A DNA stretch of 26,771 bases, taken from the NCBI GenBank assembly GCA_036244855.1, contig BQKZ01001452.1, positions 10,098 through 36,868 on the forward strand, in the 5' to 3' direction. Position 1 is the stretch's first letter. Each line of letters begins with the position of its first letter. A model generated the notes under the pieces. That model made no database searches. It was not told the DNA's origin and worked only from the letters and a program-made list of their open reading frames with translations. The translations under genes were made by a program, and so were the position numbers. Positions 1 through 12,300 of the stretch are shown here, one piece after another. Origin of the DNA: Temnopleurus reevesii (Eukaryota > Echinodermata > Echinoidea > Temnopleuroida > Temnopleuridae).

Positions 1-165
1 CACTCAACCCAGGTGAGGTGAATGGGTACCTGGCAGGAATATTTATTCCTTGAAATGCCAAGTGCACCGTGGATGGCTGCCGGGCTAAAGCCAGGGTAAT
101 AATAATGTAAAGCGCCTTGAGCACTCAGCAGAGTGGATACGTGCGCTATATAAATTGCATCTATT
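1..165 (+). mobile_element. 3' part of a tRNA-derived SINE
   Basis: The sequence CACTCAACCCAGGTGAGGTG onward matches the body of the SINE at 25916-26125 (ACCC-AGGTGAGGT-AATGGGTA-GGCAGGAAT). It runs on into an L2-like tail with GCGCCTTGAGCA and GCGCTATATAAAT, then a short ATT-rich end. The tRNA head is beyond the window edge. Confidence 0.7.
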
Positions 166-291
166 ATTATCCGCAGATTTATGTTCATACAACTATAACT
201 TGTGTAGTGTGCAGTAGCCTTTAGAATAATGGATCGTACCCGATTTATGCATACCAGGAAATGAACTTTAAAATTTACTTGCAGGCTACAA

Positions 292-391
292 ATTGCTCTC
301 CTTAGATGTTTTCAAGGATAATTTTAGGGTAGCTTAATTAGGTCTTTTTGTAGTAAGAATTGGGTTGCAAGGGGCTCTATAAATCAATCTC
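292..391 (+). repeat. Direct repeat, copy 1
   Basis: Pairs with 622-721: both read GCTCTCCTTAGAT, TTTCAAG, GAATTTTAG, TTAGGTCTTTT, TTGGGTTGCAAG in order, with scattered substitutions. The pair flanks the tRNA-like sequence at 505-603. Confidence 0.7.
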
Positions 392-504
392 CAAAAAGAG
401 AGAGAAAATTTGAGTTTTACAGCATGTGTCATTCAAATTTTAATATTTACGCCAGGAGAAGAACAGAGAAAGAGGATCAACCTTTGACGTCATCATCCAA
501 AATA

Positions 505-603
505 CGCGACCGAGGATCGAACCCGCAGCACAGGAACCCACCCAAGTCAATTTGTGACTGTCCCAAACAGCTGGATTAAAGGAGCACACCACAACGCCAA
601 GGT
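505..603 (-). mobile_element. tRNA-derived SINE head (fragment)
   Basis: On the minus strand, a box A-like TGGCGTTGTGG is followed about 75 nt later by a perfect pol III box B, GGTTCGATCC (514-523). The sequence between does not fold as a tRNA cloverleaf by eye, so this is a SINE head, not a tRNA gene. Confidence 0.55.
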
Positions 604-621
604 GCCATTTAAAGAGGGCTA

Positions 622-721
622 TGGCTCTCCTTAGATTTTTTTCAAGAAGAATTTTAGTGGAGCTAAATTAGGTCTTTTATAGTAAGATTTGGGTTGCAAG
701 CAGCTGCATAAATCATTCTTC
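622..721 (+). repeat. Direct repeat, copy 2
   Basis: Second copy of the 100-bp repeat at 292-391. About 230 bp, including a SINE fragment, lies between the two. Confidence 0.7.
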
Positions 722-772
722 CCCCAGCATTTTAGAAGAACTTTAAGGCAGCATTGCTCTCAATCCACTTAA

Positions 773-1052
773 CCCTTTGAACCCTGACTTATTTTCATAT
801 TTCGTGAGCTTTACCCCAAGTTATTTTAGGTTTTGTGCATTCTTGACTTATGTCAAAAATTTGAACAATTCAATTCTTTGGTAATGTTTTTTTTAAATCT
901 TTAATCACATAAATTCTGTATTTGTCTACTATAAAAGTGTATTCAGCACAGAATAAAATAATGATTAAAAGGGAATGTGCTGTCAAATATAATGAATAGT
1001 GAATTTTACTTTCTTGGCATGGCCTGAAAACCGGCCATTAGGGTTCAAAGGG
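773..1052. mobile_element. piggyBac-like MITE with TTAA target duplication
   Basis: Perfect inverted termini CCCTTTGAACCCT at both ends, each flanked by TTAA (769-772 and 1053-1056). CCC-starting termini with TTAA duplications are the hallmark of piggyBac transposons. It is 280 bp with no coding capacity, hence non-autonomous. It sits about 20 nt past the donor of exon o. Confidence 0.8.
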
Positions 1053-1074
1053 TTAAATTTTAGTCCCAACGTAC

Positions 1075-1217
1075 CTTGAACTTATCAGGTTGGTGGGGCA
1101 CGGTTTCCCTCCCGTGGTCGGTGGACTGATAACAACTCTCGACCTTGCTTCCAGGCCATTTATACTGGAGTTGAAACAGTTGGCAGTACAAGACGTGAAT
1201 TGCGACCAGTCTGAAAC
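1075..1217 (-). CDS. THSD7A: THSD7-like exon o: A-type TSP1 module, last exon in window
   Basis: 143 nt, phase 0 in and phase 2 out, so the gene continues below 1075. Reads VSDWSQFTSCTANCFNSSIN, then EARSRVVISPPTTGGKPCP and TNLISSR. It has an NSS sequon and the PPTTGGKPCP turn typical of the family. Acceptor CAG at 1220-1218 was chosen over a second CAG 7 nt further on because only it keeps the frame with exon n. Donor GTACGT at 1074; a piggyBac-like MITE begins about 20 nt beyond it. No continuing exon is recognisable in 1-1070. Confidence 0.87.
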
Positions 1218-2261
1218 CTGACAAATAAAAGAAAGCATTTTGTACATCATTATTTCCAAATCACACACCGAGCAAAAGGGACAAAGGCATTTGGGTGAAG
1301 TAAACAACTTCATTCAAACATTCTTAATAGCTAGATACAAACTTAAGGAAACTCCATCCCTCTTATTCTGCTGAAATACATCAAACAGGCATCAAATAAT
1401 GATTAGTAAGGGTACTTTAATTTATGTGCATCTAGCTATTGTGGATGTCTGAATGAAATTGTTTACTTTGTCCGAGGCCCTTTGTCCCTTCTTCTCAGTG
1501 TCAGTTAGCAGCACTCATCAAAAGCAAAAACATTACAGGTCTTGACAAAATTTCACTGTATTACTGATTTATTTTCTCACAATGCATATATTTTTTTTAA
1601 ATCTCTACTTTTTTCTTAATTTTATTATATACAATTTAAAAAAAAAACTTTCTCACCACACAGTCGCCAGGGCACCAAGTTGTACATGTACGTGAGGTGG
1701 CTAAGTCCAGAGTAGACCGGTATAAAGCGGATCCTAGCTGGTTGAAACCAGCTACATCTCCATTTATTGCTGTGGAAGAAATGTTGAAAAAGATTTTATT
1801 TTATTTGGGGTAAACTCTGTCAAATTGTTAGTTCAATACATTGACTCATTAACAGTAAATATTTTTCTATGATATTTGTTGAATGAATGAATCTATTTAT
1901 ATATTTTATTTATTGATATTTGTTAGAAATGTATGCCTTCAAGTGCCTTTATTCTATTCAAATCTGTTTTATAATACGATTTGCTTCGAGTCTATTTTAA
2001 TCTAATCTAATCTAAAATGTTTTCTGTACTATCCTTCTGTGCTAGTGTATAAGCTGACATTTTTTTTCAGTGGTGCTCTGTCTGTCAAACTGTGTTCTGC
2101 AGTTCAGTGGGTTATGGTATTGACCTTTCAATTTTTAATATTCTGCATCAACATCGACACAACAATGTGACCATTTTCCTCACAAATGCTGCTATCAGTA
2201 TCATCATCATTTAGTTTTGCATCAACTGCTTCCAACAGCCACATATAAAAATTATCCTCAT

Positions 2262-2325
<64 letters not shown>

Positions 2326-2463
2326 TTCACCAACACCATCATCATCATCATCATCTTCATCATCCGCATCATTATCAATATCCTCATAATCAACATCATC
2401 ATTTTCATTAACACCATCGTCATCATCATCATCATTATCATCTTCATCATCATCACCATCGTC

Positions 2464-2519
<56 letters not shown>

Positions 2520-2523
2520 CATT

Positions 2524-2554
<31 letters not shown>

Positions 2555-3749
2555 GCAGCATCATCATCATCATCATCATCATCATCTTCATCATCATCCT
2601 CATCATCACGATCAATCACTTCCACTAACATCATCATCTTCACCATCATCATCATCACCATCACCCTCACCCCAATAATCATGATCATCAGCATCATCAT
2701 CAACATCAACTTCAACACCAACATCATCATCACCACCATCATCATCACCATCACCACCATCATTATCATCATCATTAAAACCTACCATTGAGATAGCAGT
2801 ACTCCCAATCCACTGTCAGCCCATCACTCCGCTGACATTCTACGAGCCTCATCTGGTACCCAGCTCCGCATCCAGCCTTACTGTCAAATTGACAATCACT
2901 CCAGTTACCCCTATACCATCGGTACATGTGACAAGGCTTGATATTACACGGTCTCGTCTAGAAAAGAAAAGAAAATACAAATAATAATTAACCAACAACT
3001 GAAGGGTTTTGGGCAAGGTTTTAATTTTTCAAGAGAATTTGCATTGTGAATATGCTTGTATGAGAATGATTGTTTCAAAAGGCATGGGGTAATTACAAAA
3101 TTATTTTGGGAACTGCTGTTAAGAGTTTGGAGAGAGTTCCAGGAACAACAGGAGATGGAAATTATATGTGTCAGGATTATAATTAAAATCTAAGATTATA
3201 GTTCAAATCATCTATAATATTTGAAGACTGAAAATAATTAAGAAGAAGATATAGATATTGAAGACATGGGTATTCTGATAATGTGATACACTCAAATATG
3301 TTGTATCTCTCAACAAACTAGAATTTAATACCTGTTGGATTAATCCCACATCTCACCTCATTCAGACTGTGAGCATCCTGGCATCGACGGCCATTTCCGG
3401 AAGACTGCGTGACGATCTTGCGAGTCCTGAACGTGACCCCGTCCGTACCACAGCTCGCGCTGCAATCAGACCAAGGCGTAAACGCTCCGAGCTGACAATC
3501 CACGGGGCATTCCACCATGCACTTCTCGTGCGCAGTAATGTCCTCGTGTTCACAGAGGTCAAAGGTCACTGGGACGTCGTAGGCGTTGACGCAGTTCAGG
3601 GTACGGAATCGTGTTCCTGAGGGATTAAAGAAAATGAAGAAAAAAAGACTTCATGTAATTGTTCATGGGTTCCTTATCATTTGAACCACCACCTCTGTCA
3701 TCATCAGCATCACCATCATCACCTTAACCATCATCATCGTCATCATCAC

Positions 3750-3808
<59 letters not shown>

Positions 3809-3923
3809 ACAACATATCACCACCATCATTAGCCCCATCACCACTACCACCATCATCACCACCATCATCATCATCATCATCATCATCATCACCAACACCA
3901 CAACCTCCACCACCACCACCACC

Positions 3924-3982
<59 letters not shown>

Positions 3983-4105
3983 TATCACCATCATCATCTA
4001 AAAAACTGTCACCATCGCCATCATTATCATCATCATCATAATCACAACCACTACCACCACCACCACCACCACCACCACCACCACCATCATCACCATCATC
4101 ATCAC

Positions 4106-4141
<36 letters not shown>

Positions 4142-7100
4142 TATCATCATCATCGTCATCATTATTAACATCATCATCATCTCCACCACTACCACTAGCA
4201 CCATCACCATCATCACCACCACCACAATCACCATTGCCATCATCATCACCATCATCATCATCATCATCATCATCATCACTACCACCACCACCACCACCAT
4301 TATCATCGATATCACCACCCGCACCATCACCATCATCATAATCATCATCATCATTACAATCTTCACATAAAACCTTGTAAAAAGCAATCCATACCTCTGC
4401 CACACTCTCCCTGTATAGGTCTGCATGTGCTCCATTCTCCTGTCGCTAGCCTGTAGACCGACTCCAAACAATCGGCCTGAGAACAGGCAGCAGTCTGCTT
4501 GATAGGCACGCAGGGTTGAAGCTCTGCATTGGGGCGGATCACGATCCTTGTCCGAGATTTCTGGGCGTTGGTGCAAGGTTGGTTGCAGCTCGTGAAAGGC
4601 GTCCATTCGCTGAACACGCACTCTCCTGTTTTTGTAAAGATTGAGTTGACATAAAAATGATTTATAAATAAAATACAAGATGAAAAGTTGGTCGTGCCTA
4701 GAGTCGTGCATATTTCTATGAGGAGCTTTATCAAACACAACCCAGGTCTTGCATATGTACACCGACATCTCATATGTTCATTGCCTTTCTCCTTTCATAG
4801 TTTTTTTTTCTATTCAGCAATTTAGAAATTTCTAAAGTAACACATTACAAATAAGGGTGGTACATGTAGGTCACTTAATTTTCTTAGTTGACAAAAGTGT
4901 TCATGATTCATTCCCAAAACACGGGAAATCATTCCTTTTTCCATTTTATACAAAATACAGAGAACAAATACATACCTTGGCAAGGTAGATTACAAGCCTG
5001 GGTGGTCGCTGGTTTTGGCTTTCTTTGCTGGCACAAGGGTTCAAACTCCACTCCAATCGGACAGCTAATGGTTCCTTTTTTCCATTTTTATACAAAATTA
5101 TTAATACAAACCTTGACAAGGAAGATTACAAGCTTGGGTGGTTGCTGGTTTTGGCTTTCTTTGCTGGCACAAAGGTTCAAACTCCGCTCCAATAGGACAG
5201 CTGATGGTTCTAGACTGGGTGCCGGCTCCACAGTTGGTCTTGAGATCCGTCGGAAGACAAGGAGCCCACTGAAATGAGAGCGACAAGACACTCAATTCTT
5301 GAATAAGCCAATATAATATATTTTAATGAAGATAAGAATGTAATTATTAAATTCAGCAAATTCTCAATGATAATGCTATACTCTCGGTAAAACGGGAATC
5401 CACGGAAATGAAAGTGACAGCGCAATCAGGAAAAACAAAAAAGGACAACGCATATCTGAGATATTCCTGACTATGGAAAAAATAAAGGGTTGTACTCTAG
5501 GACTCCTGATGATACCCTACAATTGGGTGACTTCTAATACGGTGTTGAACGCTGGTGTTGGTGTTCCAGCAACACCAACAACAAACTTGAAGGCTGTCGG
5601 TGTTGGGGTTGACCTCACAAGATTCTGACATATTTCCGGTCGTTCGTGTTGATTGCTGGTGTTGAATGTCGTCTGCTGAACCGAGGATCGCGGTCTGTGT
5701 TGACCATTTACATGCAATTTCCCCATTCTTCAACACCAACCCCTAGGGATTGGGAAAATTGCGACTTCACGTTCGGTGTTGGTGTTGGTGTTGAAATCAT
5801 GCATTTTGTTTTCGACTCGCAGAACAGTAGCAGTTTCGTGACATGTCAGTGGTTAATTTAACTTTACAGTGAAATTTGCATATAAAAACTAAAACCACAT
5901 ACTATATTTTGGAAGGCAATATTTTTCCCTCTTGATTTTAAAAAAGATTACACGATTTGTATGACTTAATATAGATTAATTTGAGAATTTCGGACCGAAA
6001 ATTATTTTATCGTCGAGCTTTTCGCGTTGAGCGATCGATACGGCGATCGTATTGCTTCTGTGAACTGACCACCGGTGTTGGAGCTCGGTTTATGGGCCGA
6101 GTTGCTCTCTCAACACCAACACCAGCACCGAACTTGAAGTCACCCACTGGAATGTGCCTGAAAATGAAAGTAACCACTATGATAGGTTAAAGCACAGTCT
6201 TGAGCTTAAGATCTTATACAACCAAAAATCAACTGCAAATCAAAATCAACTGCAAATCAACTGCAACTTTGCAAATTGTAACACGCATTTTCATTCACAC
6301 ACGGTGTGCGCATTTAGCAAGACGCGTACGAAACAGTGATTTTGATTGCGCATTCCGATCAACTGCAACTTGCGATCAATTGCAACTTTTGAACAACACC
6401 CCACAAGTCAAATAGTCACATCTCCCTCATCTCACTGATTAATTATTGACAGTTGGTGGAATCTTTGTGAGAATCCAATTGCAAGATCTATCATTTTACC
6501 AACTTTATACTGACAGCTCAGCCTAATTTAAAATCATCCATGTGTGTGTGCAGCTGCTTTTGTTTGCTTTGATGTTTTGGGAAAGAGAAATTAATGTTCG
6601 GGCAAGAAATTTGAGATAACTTTTGCCAAATGAGACAAGTGGTGCAAACAAATCTTGTAGCACCCTATTATGGATGTGAGATTTGTGATCTGGGGCCTGT
6701 AACATAAAGAGATACGATCAATTTCTATGATACATGTTTTGCCATAGACTTACAATCAATATTTATCGTAAGCTTGAATGCATCTTTTATGTTACAGGCC
6801 CCTGTACATGTAAATCTCTTACATTCAACATGTCCCATTCTATTTGATCACATGAATTCTCAAAGCAAATTTTAGGATAATAAGAAAAAAATACAAATTC
6901 TGAAAATAGGACGGAGCACAGCTATTATTACATATCATAAAGCTCTAAAAAAGTTTCTGGAAAACTAAGTTCCCTCGAAATTCATCATTAATTCAAAACT
7001 CTTACCTCGGAAATGTCCCATTCTATTTGATCACATGACCTGTCGAAGCACATTTTGGTATCCGTCAATAGAGGGCAGGCTCTTCCACCTTGGATTGGAC

Positions 7101-9253
7101 TGACTGCTACAGCTCTCGTTCTTGTTCTCTCTCCTGTACAAATAATAACAAACAAATGGCACTTACTTAGACCATCAGAGATGTCAACCACTCCAGAATA
7201 TGCTTAAGGTTGACATTAAAATGTGAATGATGTAACAGCTGAACAATAAGAGTAAACATAACAATATTAATCAAACATTTGGGCATTCACTTGTAATAAA
7301 TGCCTCAAATTTATATGAAAACAAACCTCATGAATATTCTGAAGTGGTTTGCATTTCTGGATGGTTACTTACTCTACCAAATGTAAGTGGCGATCTAAAT
7401 GCTGTTGAAGCTTGATTTGTGGTAAAGGAATATAATTTTGATGAAAAATCGTTGAAAGAATTTGTTTTAATCTTTATCCAATAACATATTATTATAATAT
7501 TTACAACAATGATAAAGAACAAAAAGAGAACAAGAGACAAAGAAGTAGAAGGAGAGGAATAAAAGGAACATTAAAGAGGAGGGGAAGAGGAGGGGCCGGA
7601 AGGGGAGGAGGAGTAGGAGGAGAAGGAGGAGGAGGAGGAGGAGGAGGAGGGGGAGGAAGAGGGGAGGTTAAATAAGGAGAAGAAAAGAAGAAGAAGAATA
7701 AGATGATGATGAAGAAGACAAATAAGAAGACAAAGAACAAAAAGAACAACAACAACAACAAGAAATAGAAGATTCACATGCCTTGACCGCAAGCCTGTGA
7801 ACATGACGTCCAGTTCGACCAGTGCATAACCTCACAATCAATAGAACACTGGACATTACATGACCGTTCCTCAAGATGACCAAAAGAGAAAAGAAGATGA
7901 AGAAGAAGAAGAAGGAGAAGAAGAAGAAGAAGAAGAAGAAGAAGAAGAAGAAGAAGAAAAAGAAGAAAGATTCACATACCTTGACCGCAGGCCTGTGAGC
8001 ATGACGTCCAGTTTGACCAGTGCATAACCTCACAATCGATAGAACACTGGACACTACATGACCGCTCCTCCAAGTGACCAGCCTGCGAAGGGGTCAGAGA
8101 CTCGCAGAACAGATCCGCTACTTGGACGTTGTCCTTACGGAGACAAATGGCTGCCCGTGTCTGCTTACCATCCCCACAATTCCAACCTAAGTAACAGAAA
8201 TATTTAGAAGGAATTTTAATACATTTTCAATCCTGAAATTACCGATAAAATGATTTCTCATAGACTATATGCATTAGCATCAAACCTAAATGACAAAAAT
8301 ATTTTGGAAGAATTTCAATCCTTTTCAATCCTGCAATTGGCAACAATATGATTTCTCATAGACTGTATGCATTGGCGTCACCACCAGCCCAAAAATGATG
8401 TTGTAAATGCATTGTGCTGACTCAAGTGATTGCGTATAAATGGCTACTATATTAGGGCATACATATACATATATTATTGAACATGTACATAATGTAGGTA
8501 ATATAAATGCAAGCTTCTTCATTGTTGTAAAGCTGGAACTAATTGATATAAATGTTGATTTGAATCTAAGTTTATAATTGTATGCAATTGGACATGCTAA
8601 AGGTTTTTTTCATAAAGTCAACTCCAAACTTAAATATGTAAAACTTATAATTTTTTGCCATTTTAAATCATAAGCCTGTCAGCTGCTAAGCAAGGCAAAT
8701 TTGATGTAGCACTCTCCTCTTGAATTTTGAAAACCAAATGAGGAAGCAGTTAATTTCATCATGTAATATCTTTAACAAATCAAATCCACTCCTCTTGGTT
8801 GTAATTCATCATTCTACACCAGAATTTATCAGTATATTACACTGTACCTTTGGAAAGAGAGCACGTGGTCCATGGTCCAAACGTCCAGGAATAAGTTGAC
8901 GATTGTGACCCACATGGGATGAATTCATGCACATCACTATCTGCTATGTGGGGACAAAGCTCATGCAAGCTCTCAGATGATGCTAAAAGAGTAAACACAA
9001 ATATGACGAGAACTGTGTAAAGTGAAGTGTTTTTTAAAATCACAATCAACCATTATTATCATGATCTTTTCTTTTATCAACATCATCAAGATCACCATCT
9101 TCATGGCTATTGCCACCGTCGCAATCATCCTAATGATCACCATCACCATCACCACCACCAATATCATCATCATCATCATCATCATCACCATCACCATCAT
9201 TCTCATCATCATCATTATCATAATCATTATCATCATCATCATCATCATCATCG

Positions 9254-9284
<31 letters not shown>

Positions 9285-9304
9285 CCACCATCATCATCAT
9301 CATC

Positions 9305-9336
<32 letters not shown>

Positions 9337-12300
9337 CATCACCAAGACAACCACCCCCACCATCAGCAACATCATCATCACCTCAATCATTATAATCATT
9401 AGCAACACTGAACTAAAGAACTAAAACAGTTTACAAACACTCACCTGTAGCGACGATATCCCTCGTTCTCATCCGACAGTAGTTCCTAACCGTCTCCGTT
9501 CCGCAGTTTGTCTGACACGCCCCAAACTCCGACCAATCAGAGAGAAGGCAGTCCCCACCACAGGGGATGTAGCATCGCTGGCTGCTGATTGGTGGAGGCT
9601 TGGTGTAGTCCAGCAGACACATGCCTTCAAAATAGAAAAGAGACTAGTTTTAACCAAATATCAACTGGAGATTGTGTACAAAGTCCTATTACTCACTGGA
9701 AGGTGTAGGATTTTTGCTGCCTGTTTTACTTTTTTACGGACCATCTGAAATTATTCTTGGAGGAGGCCTGGTGTAGTCCAGCAGACTCATGTCTTCGAAA
9801 AAGGAAAGAGATCTGTTTTAAACCTTAGGCTAGTAGTAGTAATAGCAATGTTTTTTTTTAATTCTGTATGGTTAAAACATTTCTGCAGAAGCTGAGCACT
9901 GTGTTCATTCTGTGATTGCCGGCTTCTACAGAAGCCCAGATTAAGAAGGTGTCGGAAATGTGGTCAGCTCTTTATATGTTAAATTTTGGGTCTAATTTAG
10001 CAATTCCACAAACAAAGCTTAAATTTTCAGAAAGAAGAAGATTGACCCTTTTGTTATTGAAAAATTCTAGAATAACCAGATAAGATGAAGTTAGTGTTCA
10101 AATTCATTGACAATACCAAAAGTGTAAATATTGGCTATGTTGGCTCGTCATGGAGAGGATGGCAACAGAACATATTTGTCCACACTCAACAGGTTAACTG
10201 CATTTTTACAGATTCCATAGAATTGGCTCCCAAGACAAATTGCTCAGTTGCATAATCTATGCAGCAAGATTAACTTCAAATCAATTGCCTAACCTAATGC
10301 TAATCAATCACGTCAATCTGAAGCACGGAAGGACGGACAGACTGAATATTTCTTAACATCCTCAACTTTTAAGCATCATTATCATCATAACCATCACCAT
10401 TACCATCACTATCATCCCCATCATCAATATCATCATCATTGCTTACCATCTTCGACTTCCATGCCATCACTACGTTCACAGTGAATGTTCCTGGTTTGAA
10501 GCCCCTTCCCGCAGTTTGAACCTACGACCTGACACTGTTTCCAATCAGCGGCCACCCACTGGTACGTGTAGCACGGCTCGATGTCAATGCATGGGGCGTG
10601 TTCAGTAATGATTCCTACAAAAACATGATTAGGAAAAGGATTAGACTACAACACATTAAATAAATGGCATACAAATCAATCTATCAATTAATAAATCAAA
10701 CAGCCATGAAAATTTTCCACTGTACAGTTTCTCACCATTTTCATCTGTTTCCTCGGGGCAGGGCCAACCATTATTGACCGGCAGAGCCAGAACATGCATA
10801 GTCCTGGTCCTCCTTGCATGTAGACCACATGATGCACTGCATGAGGACCAGGAACTCCACGGGCTTAGCACACAGTCCTGATGGCAGGCTATGTCGCAGG
10901 ACCTGGACCTTGCCGGTTCCGAATTAGGATCGCAGTAAGACGCATTGGTGACTTCTCCTATGATAAAAAATAATAATATGAAACGAATTGAAGTACAATA
11001 CAAGTATACATTGGAGAACAAAACAATAATAAACATTATTCTAGGACCAAAAATTTAAACTTCTGACCACACATGTAGTCCTGATTGCAAGCGATATCAC
11101 AGGACCTGGACCGCGCTGATTCGGAATTGGGATCGCAGTACGACGCATTGGTGACTTCTCCTATGATAAAAAATAATAATATGAAACAAATTGAAGTACT
11201 ATACAAGTATACATTGGAGAACAAAACAATAATAAACATTATTCTAGGACCAAAAATTTAAACTTCTGACCACACATGTAGTCCTGATTGCAAGCGATAT
11301 CACAGGACCTGGACCGCGCTGATTCGGAATTGGGATCGCAGTACGACGCATTGGTGACTTCTCCTATGATAAAAAATAATAATATGAAACAAATTGAAGT
11401 ACTATACAAGTATACATTGGAGAACAAAACAATAATAAACATTATTCTAGGACCAAAAATTTAAACTTCTGACCACACATGTAGTCCTGATTGCAAGCGA
11501 TATCATAGGACCTGAACCTCGCCGGTTCCGAAATGGGATCGCAGTAAGATGCATTGTTGACTTGCGCTATGATAAAAAGAACACTGTGAAACGAATTGAA
11601 GCAAAATCCAAGTATACATTATAGAACCACACAATAATTTACATTATTCGGGGTCAAGAAATCAAAACTTCTGCAGTCCGAATGGTAGGCTACATATATC
11701 ACATGACCTGACCATAATGGTTCTGAATTGTGATCGCAGTAAGATGCATTGGCGACTTGTCCTATGATTAAGTTTTAAAAAATTCCCTATGAATTAATAA
11801 AAAATTAATTCAGTTGAAATGGAAGACAAACTTCAGAAGCCTTTTTCTCAAAGAGTTACTTTTCGGGAACACCTGTCTCCTTGTGTTTAAAAGTTCGATG
11901 TTTCACTCAATACTTGGCATATGAATCTAATCAATGTCTAAAAATAAAGCTTATAGAATGAGGAAACAAAAAGTATGAATCTGATTTCTTTCTTACTTTG
12001 ATGTGAGAAACACGACGCAGAAATGTAGGACTGGGACTGAAGCATTATCTTAGACCCCGTTTACACCGAATATTAGGCCAGCCTAGTTTTTGGTGTAAAC
12101 GCTCGCTGGCCCAATTGCGGTACCAAAAGCCGGCCTACTTTTGGACCACCTTTGGGGGTTGTCTCCGGTCGGCCTCGGGCCGGCCTAGTTTCGGTGTAAA
12201 CGCTCGCTGGTCCAATTGCAGTACCAAATGCGGGCCGGCTTACGATTGTAACGTCATATCTTGTTGTTCTGAGAGTTTTGCCCGCGTAGTTTGGGGCCTC

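Noticed and set aside
2128..2775. 215-codon minus-strand frame rich in Asp and Met
   Set aside because: Pure translation of the (ATC)n array. Frames of similar length exist on both strands, and the array lies between two exons as intron.
3318..3356. Extension of exon l to the GTATTA donor
   Set aside because: Phase 1 at that donor runs into a stop codon soon after the exon m acceptor; GTAGAG-type alternatives are absent and GTGAGA at 3356 gives a continuous frame.
3369..3620. 83-codon plus-strand frame
   Set aside because: Antisense shadow of exon l.
3663..4403. Long Asp/Gly-rich, Met-rich and His-rich frames
   Set aside because: By-products of the (ATC)n/(ACC)n array. Only 4395-4625, at the far end, is real coding sequence.
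7501..8054. Phe/Leu/Pro-rich minus-strand frames
   Set aside because: Frame-shifted readings over purine tracts, exon h and its copy. The real frame is the TSP1 one.
9022..9408. His/Ile/Ser-rich frames on both strands
   Set aside because: Microsatellite translation with no conserved features.
11036..11442. Two identical 67-codon frames as separate small genes
   Set aside because: They are translations of tandem units of exon d's acceptor half continuing into intron. The ATG start is intronic.
10870..11780. CRISPR array
   Set aside because: Units are 203 bp with no unique spacers between short repeats, in eukaryotic exon-intron sequence.
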